A stretch of 64,000 nucleotides of DNA from Hybos culiciformis (GCA_964007475.1 OZ023274.1:91039213-91103212), one strand, 5' to 3'; positions 24,680 to 37,974 are shown, numbered from the stretch's first letter. Translations and numbers: made by a program. Notes: generated by a model from the sequence alone, not told the origin.

Positions 24680-27600
24680 AGATTAGATAATAATTTATTT
24701 TAACAATAACTTTATTATTTGGCATAACAGAAAATTACTAATATCAAGATTTTTTCAATTTCTTGGTTGTGTATGATAAAAAAGTAGATATTAAATCATT
24801 GATTATAATAATACTAAAAACTGGCTATCTTCATAGCATTCTTAAACAATGGTAATATCTACATTTTTGTGTTACACAACCAAACAACGAAAAAAAGCTT
24901 GATATTTAATATTGCTATTATAATTTATTCTGAAAAATTTTCAACAACTTTTAAGAAGCACAAAAAGAAAACATAAAAATTAGGGGTTGACGGTGGAAAA
25001 AAAACTTCGATTTTATTAAATAGAAGATGACATCAATACAAAAAATACTAACTTATTGATTAATTACACATCTAAATTGGGACCTCACTCTAAATCTCAT
25101 TGTAAATGAGAATATAAAGTAAATGAAAAGTAAAAAATATTTTTAAAACATAATATTTAAAGAGAGAAACTTTTTCAACAAAATACTTAATGATCTGTCA
25201 TAATTAATGAAGTAATTTATTTGAAAAAAAATCATACTTTATAATTGATTTAATTTTCTAAGTAGTTCTCTTTATGTAATTTAAATCTGTAAATAATATT
25301 AAGTCAATAATCGTGAGAAATATTGGATTTTCTTAAATCATTGACGAAGCAGACATTAATTTCTCAACTTATGTTCCCCAACTCAAAATTTCATGTTACG
25401 AATTTTGACGTATAGTTTAATTTCATGCACACCGTGATAATTATGTATTCAATGATTATAGCTTGAATCTATTCGAAAAAAGGTTCTTTATACTTGTCTA
25501 AAGATATTGAAGACTTTTACTTAATTTCCTTCTTAATAATAAACCCTGATGTAAAAACAAAACTTATTAAATACAATGTGGGTTTAAAAAAATTATCTTT
25601 CAATATTTTCGAAAATTAAAGAAAGTGTTTGTAATAATTATGCACGGAAGAATATTTTGAAATTATCATTGCTGTATTACAAAAAAAAAATATTGGTACA
25701 AAATTTAAAATTGTTGAAAATGTAAAAAAAAAATTATATATTTATTTTTAAAAAATAATTAATACTTGAACGAAAATTATTATTGTGTAAAACTTAAAAT
25801 ATCACCTATGTTGAAAAAAAAACAATTTTTGATGTTAGAATATCTCGCCTTTATGTATTTATCAACCAAAAAGTCAAATTATAATTATTTAGTTATTCTT
25901 ATACAATTAAGATATTCAAATAAATGACAAATTATGACAAATGTTTAAATACATTAGAGTATTTTAGAGACATTTATAATTAGCAAGCGATTTTTCCAAT
26001 TCAGTGAAATAATGTAAAAGTTTTTCAATCAAAAAGATAAATATTATGACAAAGAAAATCTTGATTTATCAATAATGTTTTAGAGAACAAGGAAAGACTA
26101 AAAAAAAGATTGTAGTATTCTTATTTTTTATATGTATATGAGCGATGATTAATTTTTACGTTGATTAAAAATAATAATAGCATTTTTGTTTTCAAAAAAA
26201 AAAAAGCCCTAAATATGTGTGAAAGCATTGTTTTTTATTATTTCAGTTCGATATCCCGAGCCTGCATCGAATTCTCTATTTTATTTAAATCTTGTTTTCA
26301 GTATTTTATTATTTCTACATATATTTTTTACAAAAGCAAAATACAATTTTGTTTATTTTGTTCTGTTCAGTAAAAGACAAAAATATAATTGCATTTTCAA
26401 AAAAAACATTATCTATTAGTGATGATAATAAAAAGATTAATCTGTAACCATTAAATGCTAATTGAAATTCTCGACATTGTTACATAATAATTTAATCATT
26501 GATCAAGATATTTGAACATACATTTTTAGATTAGGAAACAAGATAATTGGGGTAAATGTTTGTTCATTCATAATTTTCTAAATCATTGCATTTGATTATT
26601 AAAGTTATATCAACATCCCTAATTATTTATTTTTTCAGATAAAAAAAAAAGTATTTTTATTGATAATATTAGAGTGAAACTACGATATTTCCCTTTTGTG
26701 CCTATCGTTTTATTGTTATTTATTTTTTAAGAGCATATTTTGTTAAAAGTTCATAATTCAATTTTTAATATACAAAGATGTAAATTTAGGGTATGAATGT
26801 TTATTATTATTTTTTTAAATTATATTTTATTTTGCTCCATTCGATTAATTAAAAAAAAACTAAAATGTACTAGTTTTTTCTCCACATTATATAAATCGAA
26901 CAATACTACACATTTTGATTTCTTTTTTATTCTTCCATTAGAATTTAAGAACTGTAATTGTTATAATTTTATAGAACAACGATAGTAATAATATAATCCT
27001 TTTTTCTCATACATTTTAACAGAAATTAGAAGAATTATTTTGTTCGACGCATTTATCAGGGAATTTCTTTTGAATTTTTCGAATAGAAAGATAAAAGATC
27101 AATATTAATATAGTAATCACCTTTTTCTTTTTTTTGAAAGACAGCAAACAAATTATTTTCACTAATCACTAATCGCATCATCTTAAAAATTTCCTAAGTT
27201 TTATATAACTTCCTCTTATATAGGTAAAATAAGTGCGAATTTATTTAACAATTTATGCTCTTGATAATTTTATAATTATTATTATTATTATTACAAATTA
27301 TATTATGGTTTTTTATTTATAATTATATAATTATTTTTTTTTTATATATTTTTAGAAATTTATTATAAATTATTATTTTAAAATATATTATAGTTGTAAA
27401 CTAATAAAAAAAACTTTTTTAGCCTTTTCAATCAACTAATATATAATAAAATTAAAAAAAAAAAAACTTTAAAATTTGATAGGATTAATATTCTGTAAAT
27501 AGAAAAATAAATTGTTAAACTTTTAAACTGGTATTAATTACAAGAAAAAAATTGAAATTTTCATTAGACCAGACAAAATTGATTTTTTTTTAGATATTAA

Positions 27601-28362
27601 ATTACAGAAAAAATTATATTAAAGCTAAGAATGTTTTAATTGCAAGATTTAGCAACATTTATTTTGTCTGTAATTACAATATTAAACTATAAAAATGAAA
27701 TCAATAAGACATTTTAGACTTTTAATATATAAGAAAAAAAATTGTGCATATTGTTACTAAAAAAAAAAGCTCTAATCTTAAAACTTTATTATGTTACATT
27801 TTCTTTAACGTATTATGGATAAAGAGAAAAAATATTTGTATGTTATAAGATAATTAAATCTGTATACCTAATGATTTATTGTAAAAGTTCCTTACATTTT
27901 ATTACCTGCTATCCAGATATGATAAATTTCAATATATTGAGAACAGTAAGCAAGATTTATTATGCAAATATAGTAATACTTAATGCAGATATAATTTTGC
28001 TAATATAATGTAGTTAAAAAGGAGTTCTCCAGATTTTGATTTTGATTTCATGGTACGTACCTTCTTACAAATCAATTTTCTAGTTCGAAATGGAAGTCGA
28101 TTTTGTGTATTGCAAAGCAGCAAATAATTGCTAGGTAATTAAGCACTATAAATAAAACTTCCAAAATAATATAGAATGTAATTACTGCTTTTCGAGTGAT
28201 AAAATTTCCCAAGAAATAAAACAAGTAATAATATACCTCCATTAATTCCCACTGGTTTTTTAGTTCAATTTAAATTCAATTACTGATTTTCAAATAAAAA
28301 GTTTAAATTCTTGCGTTTGCATGTATCAAGTATGCAATATTATTAATTTTTATTAAAATATC
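24680..28362. other. Convergent intergenic region between tamo and Naa35
   Basis: Holds the 3' ends of both genes. The AATAAA of Naa35 lies on the minus strand at 28354-28349, only 8 bases past its stop. The rest is A+T-rich with no supportable exon or element. 28045-28090 weakly resembles 22890-22935 in tamo intron 3 (shared GGTAC..ACCTTC and ATCAATTTTC), perhaps an old dispersed repeat. Confidence 0.5.
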
Positions 28363-31300
28363 TTAATTCAATTTTATAATAGGATAATATCGATGTTGAG
28401 TAAAATCAAAGTCAGGTTGACTTTTTGAATCTTTTTTATGTCCATTTGCTAGCAAATTCATTACGATAAAATTAACTTTAGCAACTTGAACCATTTGAAT
28501 CATCTAAAGAAAAAAAATTACAAATTATTCTTAGAATTAGTTGAAATATAAAAAAAATTATGACCTCTTGATCAGGATTCTGAATGGATTCTAAAATAGT
28601 TCGTGCTTGATGAAAATGTTTTGCTGCCGATAAATACAATTCCTCTGATGTTAGAGCCAGCAAACAAGACCTCATTTTATCAAATTCACAATATGTTATT
28701 GGAGGAGGACTTGATAAATTTGCAAATGGTGAAAATCGGTGATTAAATCTTATTTGTTCATTATCAAATTTTGATTTCGGATATCGAATACGGTGATCTT
28801 TAGTAAAACCACCCATCGCCTTGTAATATCCACCACACATATTTTGCATAGCGTGATTGAAGATAATTTCATTTCGATATGGTTTCTGTTGTTTTTTTTT
28901 CTTCGGCTTAGATTTACGTTGCTTTGAGGTTTTCGCCAATTGCTCTTGGAAACTTTCCTGTTCAGTTAATAAGGCATCAGCTCGTGTCAAAGTTGATATT
29001 ATAAAACCGAACAAAAATTCAAAAAGATACCTAGAAGTAGAAATTCAAATAAAATTACAATATTTAAAATTAGTATAAATATTTTGTTATATTATAAAAT
29101 TTGAAATAACTATTATCAAAGACAAGTTTTAAAACATTTAAAAAGTTAAATTGTAAGTAGCAATTTCACTCAACTATAGGTATTAAAAAAAATAAAATTA
29201 TAAGAAAATCGGAGATCGAATGAAAAATCATTCATGATCTTTGTTTTTAAACTCACCAATAAATATATAAAAATTCATGAACACTATATAATTCAAGTTC
29301 AAAACCAGAAAGAAGATATAAGTACATTGCTCGCAAACAGTGATAAAGTGTCCAAGTACCTAAAAAAAATCAGGGAACCGTCAAGAATTTTTGAAGAATT
29401 TAATTTGTTTTTTTTTAATTATATTACTTAGAAATTTTCCTTATTAACATACCAAACATACCAAAAAATGCAATATGCTGCCCAGCAGGATCACTTTTTG
29501 TAGCCAATACATTTAAATAAGAGTCAACTCTTCCAGCCTAGAAAAAAATATTATTCAAACAAGTTGTGCATGATACTATTAATGTGTGATTCATAATATT
29601 TTTCATAATAATCTTAATGGCAATCTTCGTACGTATATTACTCTTTTTATTATTGTTTTAACTTAATAAGGGAAATATTTATAACAGATTTGGGAAAAAT
29701 ATAATTTTTGAACTTATTCAAAACATTAAAATAAAAAATATTTCAGATTATGATTTTTCCTTCAAAAACAAATGCAGATTAGTATCATATACGACTTTAG
29801 TTTCTAACAACAATTACTTCATCTTGTAAATTAGCGAATCCATCTTGTATTAAACGAGCTAATTTATCACGTTGCCTGGCACGATTGTAACCACAAATTT
29901 GTAGAAAGTACAAAAATGGATTCATATTGCAATAACTGAAAAAAGCATCAACACAACTTTTGGCTTGAGGATTTAACGCTAGTTGATTTTTGGGCATTAG
30001 TACTGGTGGTGCAATAAAATTTTTTATCGATTCTTTTAAAAATTCTTCAAATGGTATAACGCCTAGAACTTGTCGACGATTTCCCAAAAATAAAATTTGT
30101 AGTACACTTCGAGACAATAAACAGTGACCAGACTTTTTACTAAAATCAATGAAAAAATTCTGTAAAAGAAAAATACTTTTTAGTCTTAATAATTCTTCAT
30201 TTTAAAAGAATTGGAATTATTACCAAAGCTGAATGATAGTCTTTTTGATGAATAACTTTACAAGCAAATTTAAGACGTTGAACCAACTCTTCTAAAAATA
30301 TGAAACTAGAGTTTCTATCACGTATTTTTGCACTTCTTGGAAATGTTGGAGGCAAATTACGTTGATTTACTCTTGGAGAAAATCCCATTGGATTTGGCGA
30401 ATCAGCTAAAATTAAAAAAAAAAAATAAATACTTATACTAGGTCATTTTATTTTATTGCATTGACTGTGCGTATGGGTAAGAAAAATCCTTGATTCAATT
30501 GAAAAATTAAATAAAAATATGAAAAGAAAATCGAACCATAACTCCTAAGATGACAATAATTATGTTTAGGTGTTTAAAATTGAAACTTACAATCCAATTC
30601 GGGTTGCGTTCCTTTATCAATAGTTTTCCGTATATTCGGTAAAAGCTCTGACGCAGCTGATAAGTTTCTTTGAATTTCAGCAATTTCACTTTCATTTGGA
30701 GAAGCATCTTTAGGCCAAAATAGATACAATGATTGGAATAGAAATCGCATAAATCTCAATCTATTCATAACCGCTAATGTGTCCTGAACATGTAAGTAAA
30801 AATTTAATATGATAATCAATTTGTTCAAAGAACTTAATTTGAGTATTTACATCTTTATACTAATTATACTAACTTAACTTAAGTATTTACATCTTTATAC
30901 TAATTTGATTTGTTTAAAATAGTATCTGATATTAAATAAATTAATAAAAAAATTTCTTTTTCCCCGATTCTATTAAAAGCATTTATAATTTAAGTAAGTA
31001 CCTTGTTTTATAATAAGGTGTCTTACCTCCGGATGTGAATCGTTTTTCGATTTTTTCACTAAATCTTCTTCAGCTTCACGCAATGATGAAATAGCTTTAA
31101 CAATTGGAACCTGATCAAAAAAATTAAAACTTGAGCTTCCAAACAATTGAAAATCTTCTTCTTCGTTAACATGACATTCTAATATGAAATCTTTAATTAA
31201 GTTAATTAACTTTCGTACAGCTAGGCAAAATGTTCTTAATGATTTGTCCTCTATTGAATTGGGTGAATGTAAATACAAGCAGGTAAATAAAATTTGATCT

Positions 31301-32631
31301 AATGAGTGTCCTTCTAGCCAAGAAACCAAGCACGAGTATAATGCATCAAATACTCCAATCAACTCACTATTTTCTAGGTTTGACAATTTCAAGATTCCGG
31401 CCTAAAAATATTAAATTTAGTTTATTCTAAATTTTAAGTTACATTAATTAAAATTTATTAAAATATTAAGAAATACTTATACAATTGTTTATTATTTCTA
31501 ATTTGTTTATTCACCTCTACGGCTGACTCAAATGTATGGGGTTTGGGTTCGTTTTTATGAAAACCCATTCCAACGTCCATTTTCGGATCCATTATCTCAA
31601 TTGCACTCATAGCTTCGAATAAACCAAATACTTCATCATGAATTAGCTCACCAAGTGACAATTCTAAAAAAAACAATAGTTAGTAAGTTCAATGTTTTTC
31701 TTTTTTTTGCATCTTACCATCACAAGCATCAAAAAATTCCTTCGTTACATCTTTCCATTCTGGATAAGTTTTACCGTCAGCATTTGAATCATTGTCATTG
31801 TATTGTTCGATACTTGATTCTGCTTGCAATGGGGAATCACATTCTCTGATCGATGATTGTGTAGCTATTTTAAGCCTAAAAAAAATTATTGTTTTCAATC
31901 ATTCAATGAATCGCCTACATTTTTTACTTACATTAGGTAATTATCTTAACGTGCCCCGAAAAAAGAAAAAAAAAAAAAGCTCTCAGGATAGAGGATCTGA
32001 AGTTTATAATATTTGATTCAATCATCCAATGTTAACCTATAATGTAGGTGCTCATTGGTTTAATACTTAAGTAATTCCAAAATTAAGTTTTCTCTTAGAA
32101 TTTTGTTTTTATAAATTTCTATTCTCAGTCTTAAGTTAAATTTCACATGTCATGGCATTGAAATTAGAAACTATTTTCTCATCACTAGGTATGTACCTAC
32201 ACTCTAACTCAGCACTGAATTGGGAAATTGGACAATTTCAGAATGATGTGAACAGAATACAGGTATACCTATATACAAGCCTTGCAGATAGAGCTAATCT
32301 GTATCTATTCCGCTTACTCGTAAAACTTAAATATAAAACCCAAATTTTACCTAATACCTGAACCTTAATGACATTAATGTTACTAAAGGAATCAAATAAA
32401 AATACCCTTTCCTAAGTGATGCATCGTAACGTAACCGCAGAGTCAGGTAACAAAACAAAGATTAAGAAAAACTACTGCTGGAATAATGTTTAGGTTTTCA
32501 ATTAGAGTTCCACTTTCGAACCGAAACCGGACTCCTAATTAAGTTAAAAAAAAAACCCAAAATAGGAATTAAAAATCAGAAAAAAATTTTTTTTACTCAG
32601 AAACATTTTCGTTGATTTTCATCTTTTCCAT
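28363..32631 (-). CDS. Naa35: N-alpha-acetyltransferase 35, NatC auxiliary subunit (Mak10)
   Basis: Auxiliary, ribosome-anchoring subunit of the NatC complex, which with Naa30 and Naa38 acetylates the N-termini of nascent proteins beginning Met plus a hydrophobic residue. Eleven exons join in phase: 32631-32597, 31875-31718, 31663-31515, 31401-31027, 30783-30591, 30405-30224, 30159-29818, 29537-29462, 29359-29257, 29030-28565 and 28503-28363, giving 739 residues against about 725 in human. Landmarks match the family along the whole length: [64 protein letters not shown], a Lys-rich patch, and the YYPIIKLN end. The short first exon was chosen because its GA|GTAAAA donor has the needed phase and supplies the only available ATG; it is less certain than the rest. 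Donor GTCATA after exon 10 is unusual but fixed by homology. Confidence 0.93.
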
Positions 32632-33103
32632 TTATTTATTTTTTATTTTTTTTGTTTAATTTTAACACAACTAATTAAGCAAATTATTTATTTCCTCAAA
32701 AAAGAAAAATTAAAAATAAATTTCATTCAAATTTTCATTTTTTTTTTTAATTTTCAAAATTTTTAAAATGGAATAAAAAAATTAATTTTTTTTAGTGGCT
32801 GCCTGTCATTACGTTTCGAAAACAGCTGCTTTTTAGTTTTGTTTACCGACAGGGTATATAATTAAATTTTTCAAATTCAGTTTCGGTGATAATGAAGAAA
32901 AGCATGTCAATATTATTATGTAAATAATTTTCATTTTTAATTAAAAACTTCTAATTGACTTCCTGATCAAAAATCACTTGAGAGATTTATTTGTATTTAT
33001 GATGGCATTTAAATATTCTCGTATTGATCTAAAAATCGTTGGTCTACTCTACTTCAACTCTTCTGTGGAAATATATATACCTGTATAAATATATATTATA
33101 TAC
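32632..33103. other. 5' flank of Naa35
   Basis: Short region expected to hold the Naa35 promoter and untranslated leader. The GC-richer patch at about 32800-32860 is the likeliest start region. No clear TATA box or initiator can be assigned. Confidence 0.35.
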
Positions 33104-33430
33104 GTTGAATTTCTTCCATTGACTCAAAACGGTGCCCTCGGAGTAGTCTTTTGAGTTTGTTGAATAGCCAGAAGTCACACGGAGCTAAATCAGCGAATAC
33201 GGTCGTTGTGAAACGATGTGCATTGAGTTTTTGGCGAAATGGTCACTGTTAGCTGTTAATCGAATAAAATAAAAAAATAAAAATAAAATAAAAAAAGAAG
33301 AACGAGTGCAGTGTGCGACGGCACATTATCGTGGTGCCAAACCCAAGAGTTGTCGGCCCATAGTTGTCGGCTCAAATAATATTCCTAATTGACAGTTTGA
33401 CCCCGTGGTTGAGAGTTTGCCCGATTCGAG
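33104..33430 (-). mobile_element. Decayed mariner transposase fragment
   Basis: Read on the minus strand, this stretch encodes pieces of a mariner-family transposase catalytic region. NSWVWHHDNVPSHTALVL (about 33349-33296) carries the second catalytic Asp in HHDN, and DLAPCDFWLFNKLKRLLRGH (33191-33132) carries the third Asp, followed by RFESMEEIQR. Between them the frame is broken by an A/T-rich (AAAAT)n insertion at about 33262-33298 and by stops, so the fragment is dead. Terminal repeats were not found. It sits between Naa35 and mRpS28. Confidence 0.88.
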
Positions 33431-33533
33431 TAGACCTCAAAGTTTAAGTTAAAAATTCACCTTACTTTTTGCCCACATAGTATGTATCTTTATTCTATAT
33501 ATATTTTGAAAGCTCAAATAAAAATATATAATA

Positions 33534-33935
33534 AGAGCCCGTTCCCAAACTGAGACTATTTTAGAAACTGAAAAATTATTTTAATTTATAGAATTTCTAG
33601 TTTTGAAACGACACGGTTTTACAGCTGTTATTTTACAATTATTTTACAAATTAAGATTTTTTGACGTAAAAACCGTTCCGAAATGATATTTTATTTTTTA
33701 AAAATCTGCAAAGGGAAATTTTAAATTTCCCATAACAATCTCAGTTTATAGGTGTACTTTTAAGTGCACCTCATTAAAAAAAAAAAAAAAAAAAAAAATT
33801 GAAAATTTAAGCAGACGTTGCAGATGATACAGATTAAATGTCAATCCTATTTCAATTTCTGAAAAAAAGGAATTTTCTTTAGCAGAAAAGGAATATTTCA
33901 CGATTTAAAATAATCTCAGTTTGGGAATGGGCTCT
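33534..33935. mobile_element. Tc1/mariner-type MITE with 30-base terminal inverted repeats
   Basis: A 402-base non-coding element whose ends, AGAGCCCGTTCCCAAACTGA and the reverse complement of the right end AGAGCCCATTCCCAAACTGA, match for about 30 bases with two mismatches. It is flanked on both sides by TA (33532-33533 and 33936-33937), the target duplication of Tc1/mariner elements. The interior contains a 22-base A run and no transposase. It lies 100 bases from the dead mariner, but their relation cannot be shown. Confidence 0.82.
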
Positions 33936-34244
33936 TAAGTATTTAAAATTTTTGAATCATTTTGTAATTGTAAACAATTATAGAGATTTAACATATAACA
34001 CCATGTAAATTCGAAATTCTATAATTTTTTTGATCGGTCGTAGGCTGTGTAGTATCGGATCGGCGGATATTCCTTTTTGACTTTTTCATTTTTAATCTGT
34101 CAAATGAAATTTTAATGTTTAGTTTTTTTATGTTTCAATTTCAAGCTAATTGAAAAACTCCTAAAATTAAATAAAAATAATATTTTATTATTAGAATTAG
34201 AAACTTTAAAAAATAAAAACAAAAAATTAAGTGGAATAATAAAA

Positions 34245-35283
34245 ATGTCATTAATTTGCAAATTAAAACCAAGATTATCATTAATTTATTTAATAAATAA
34301 CAATAAAAATAAATTAATAAAAAATTTTTGTTCAATCAATAATATTGATGAAACCGAAAAATCTATCCCAAAATCTGGTTTTGCCAAAGCATATGAAAAA
34401 CATTCAACGGCATTAGACAAATCAACAACTGATGAGAAACCAAATGAAACATTTGCAAGTTTATTAAAAAATTCAAAATTTATTGACGTAAGTTGTTGTC
34501 TTTTTTTTTGTTTTTTAATTTAAATAAGTTAAGAAAAAACTAACTTTGTTATCCCTGTATACTTTCAGCTTGGTGATCCGGAAAAAAAAATCGTTACTGG
34601 AACTATAATTCATATTGTAGAAACTGATTTATATATTGATTTTGGATGGAAATTTCATTGTGTTTGCCCGAGACCAACAAAAAGTGGAAGGTAGAATTAA
34701 AAAAATATATTGTTCTTTCTTAAACATAATTACATTAGGTACCTATAAAGGGTTATTAGGTATATAATATGTGTATTGCACCGTAGATATAACTTTTAAA
34801 AATTTTAAACAATGGTGATAGTTTGTTAGTACATATACCTACCTACCTAAAATTGTTTGGAAGACGATTCTCCTCATCTAACAACTTCCCTATTTTTTTT
34901 ATTTAATATTATTAAAAGCATATCAAATTCCAAATAACATTTTTGTTAATCAAAGTAGGTAGGAACTTTAATCAAAAGTTTGTTTAAGTTCAACACTACA
35001 TTTTTATTCAATCATAAGAAAATACTCCCAATCCCAAATGAATATTTTGTTAATCAAAGTATTTAAGTCTCAGTACTTATTTGAAGTCAAAACTGATTCA
35101 AATTATCAAATTTTATTTTTCTATTATAGCGATTATGTCCGTGGAGCTAAAGTTAGATTAAGAATAAAAGATTTGGAATTGTCAACAAAGTTTTTAGGAT
35201 CATCTAAAGATTTAACAATATTAGAAGCTGATTGTCAATTACTTGGTTTAATTTCATCACCAACATTCAGTAAAAGGATTTGA
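34245..35283 (+). CDS. mRpS28: Mitochondrial ribosomal protein S28 (bS1m family)
   Basis: Component of the small subunit of the mitochondrial ribosome. Three exons join in phase: 34245-34487, 34569-34690 and 35130-35283, giving 172 residues. The N-terminus ([16 protein letters not shown], then Asn/Lys-rich) is basic and suits a mitochondrial targeting peptide. The core matches the family: [65 protein letters not shown]. The ATG is the first in the exon. A poly(A) signal AATAAA lies at 35323-35328, 39 bases past the stop. It diverges from Naa35 and converges on the syntenin gene. Confidence 0.95.
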
Positions 35284-36259
35284 ATTTTTTGTTATTTAAT
35301 TATTTAATTTTAAATTTTATATAATAAAAATTGAATATAGGTGCGCGTTATTACTGTTTTTTAAAGTTTTTTTTTTGTGTACTAGTTAGGTTTTGAATTT
35401 ATGTTTCAATCCCAACAAAAATTTGTAAAAAAAAAAAAACAAATTCTTCTATGTATAGTTTTTGATCTTTCGAAAAGCACTCAAGCTATTAGAGGTCAAT
35501 TTAATTTTTTTTCTTCAAATTCATACTTTATCAAAAACGAAGTTAATCAATTAAAAAAATTGCTGACCAAAAGAATCTGAAAAATATAATAAACATGAGA
35601 AATAAAACATTTTTTATAAGTAGAATAAATGCGATATACATATATATTTCATTCCAACATCAATTTTTAAATCATGCAATATAAGAACACAAAGATTTTA
35701 TCCTTGTTAGTTTCTCTATAATTAATACATTTTAATATTGAGAACTAAAAATATATAAAAAATAGTAAAAAATAAATATATTTTTTTTGGATATCTTGTA
35801 TTTATATTATAGTCGTAGGAATTTATATAAAATAATAGAGTAATGAAAATTATGCTAATTTCATTCCGGAAATGTTTGACTTCGAAATGTTCATCGTGTC
35901 TTCATGAATATATGTTGTTTACAGCTACGAGGAGGTTACATTTTCTTCACCACCCTAAAATATTCCAAATGAATTCCAAATTTCGAACACCAACCAGGAA
36001 TAGCAATAGCAAAAAATTATTACCTAATCTATAGGTTAAATGTTTAATGTCAAAAGCAGTACAATAATACTTTAATTTATAATTTGTAAAATAGAAATAT
36101 TGAAATTATTCATTTTATCAATATTTAACAAAGTAAAAATGAGGTATTTACTCGCTATTTAATTTTAATTTAGCTTTCACTAAATTTAAGTTCTATGCAT
36201 ATTTCGAGATACATATAATAATATAATATAAAAACTATTTAATGTAAAGACAATAAAAG
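35284..36259. other. Convergent region between mRpS28 and syntenin
   Basis: 3' flanks of both genes. 35840-36030 is less A+T-rich and has a 63-codon plus-strand frame with no family resemblance; it may be syntenin 3' untranslated sequence read backwards. Nothing further is supportable. Confidence 0.45.
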
Positions 36260-37974
36260 TTAAAATTCTGGAATACTGTGATCCATTATACCACGAAGGA
36301 ATGATGTGTCAAGCCTGAAACGAAAAAAATATCAATAGTTTTAAAAATTTTAAGATAGGTTTTTAAAAATAAAAGTATTCTAAAGGGAAAGTTTGTGACA
36401 TAATGGTGCAGTAGTATTGCCTTTATCCTAAGGCGTCTTTGGTCGATTACTATTTTGGATTGGAGTTTGTGTAAATTTTTCTACTTGTAGACTTAAATTA
36501 AGTGTTTGTGTTGTTTTTTTCTTTTAATAAAAGAGAAATATCTTAAAATATATTAATAAATGAATTCAAAACAAATTCTACTTTTGAAACCCTTCATTAT
36601 TCGTCAGTATCATCTTTTTTTCTAACTAAACGATAATTATCCATTTCATCATAATGAAAGATTACACCTTGCGTCCAAATTTTTTCTTATTTTTCAAATG
36701 TCTTTTATGTTAATAAATACTCTTACTTTGTAATATTATAATGCCGTATTCAAAATGTTGTACTTACTTTTTAACCAAATGATCATAAATGAACGAAGGG
36801 ATAATAGTAATTTTTACAACCTGCCCTTCAGATTCGTTAATAATTTTCGTGATCTCTTTGTCTTTCATTGCTACCACAGTTTGACCATTCACTTCTAATA
36901 AATTATGGTTTGTTAAAACACCATTTCTAGCAGCAGTAGAATCTTTTACGATGTTATTGATTTTACCATTTTTGAATTGAAAGCCAATACCTCCATGTGA
37001 ATCTTTAAGCAAAGTAATTGTTCTTTCGAAAGGCCTTAAAATAAATAAAATACATCATTAATACGATTATTAAACAAAATATTTGCATTTAGTTAAATTT
37101 TTAAATATAATTCCGACAATAGAATTTTTAACAAAAACTCAATTGTCAAATTAAAAGTAAAGATTAATAATGATTAATACATTTTCAGAAATCTATAATT
37201 TGCTTTAGGAAATCTGCTAAAAAATTAATTTATCAGATAATCGACATTACTAATTCTTTTTAGCAATAAATAAATAAGTACATTTTTTTATGTTTTTGAA
37301 AAAAAAAATTAACTAACCTGTCTCGAACAACAACTGAAATATTATTATTTCCGCAATTTCCCAACATTTTATGAATTTTGTTCATTGAATAACCAGATAA
37401 TAAAGTACCATTTATTTGCAAAATTTGATCACCAAATCTTAAGCCTGCTAAGGCAGCTGGACTCTCTTTACATACAATGCTAACGAATATTCCATTATCA
37501 ATTGATTGGACACGTAAACCGACTTTTCCTAGGAAAAATTAATAAATATTGTAATTATTTTTTATTCTGTTTGAAACAAAAGAAAAATTCACCTTTTGCA
37601 TCTTTGCATAGAATTAATTCACGAATGCTATGATTAACTTGGGCACTTGAGGGGAGTACAGAACTTCCTGTTATCGGAGCTACAACGTTTCTGTTATTTA
37701 AATGTGGGTAGCCACCGGCATTTGAAACTGCAGTCGAAGTATATTCTGGCATATTTTCACGAATCATTTGTTCTGATAATTCTAATCCCAAAAAGCTACC
37801 CAAAGCTGGATAAACTGCTGAACTTGAATTATTTTGATTTTGACCAGAATATTGTTGCAATGACTGCTGCTGTGAACATTCCATTTCACTTTGAACAATT
37901 TCATTTAACATTGTTCTTTGTGCTTGAACTGTTTTATCAACAATCATGTCCTCAAGCGAAGGATATAGAGACAT
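36260..37974 (-). CDS. Sdcbp: Syntenin-type tandem PDZ scaffold (SDCBP homologue)
   Basis: Membrane-associated adaptor; in the family the two PDZ domains bind syndecan tails, ALIX and phosphoinositides and support exosome and trafficking functions. Four coding exons join in phase: 37974-37593, 37528-37318, 37034-36768 and 36314-36260, giving 304 residues (about 298 in human). The start MSLYPSLEDMIVDKTVQAQ is the family N-terminus, so the ATG at 37974 is secure. PDZ1 (about 118-195) contains ILCKDAKGKVGLRVQSIDNG and GLRFGDQILQINGTLLSGYS. PDZ2 (about 203-280) contains GGIGFQFKNGKINNIVKDST and NHNLLEVNGQTVVAMKD. The C-terminus is GIMDHSIPEF, close to the human MDHTIPEV end. A TTTTGCAG acceptor (38006-38005) 31 bases before the ATG implies a spliced 5' leader. 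Intron 3 holds a tRNA-like repeat and an exon-like island. Confidence 0.94.
36391..36470 (+). repeat. Degenerate tRNA-like sequence (SINE head or pseudo-tRNA)
   Basis: Inside syntenin intron 3. It has an A-box-like TAATGGTGCAGTAGTATTG, an anticodon-arm-like GCCTT-TATCCT-AAGGC stem, and a weak TGGTCGATTACT in place of a B box. Too decayed to be a functional tRNA. Confidence 0.35.
36597..36685 (-). other. Exon-like minus-strand frame in syntenin intron 3
   Basis: A minus-strand frame reads KIWTQGVIFHYDEMDNYRLV then RKKDDTDE and stops at TAA (36599-36597). The peptide is varied and acidic at its end, unlike the low-complexity noise around it. The two nearby AG acceptors give a phase that does not match syntenin exon 3, so it is not a simple alternative end of syntenin. 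It may be a fragment of another gene or chance. Confidence 0.25.

Noticed and set aside
31876..31898. Extension of Naa35 exon 2 upstream to a TTG codon
   Set aside because: The sequence there is the polypyrimidine tract and AG acceptor; an in-frame ATG exon with matching phase exists at 32631-32597.
36391..36470. Functional tRNA gene
   Set aside because: No paired acceptor stem, a weak T-arm and a 6-base anticodon loop; kept only as a degenerate tRNA-like repeat.
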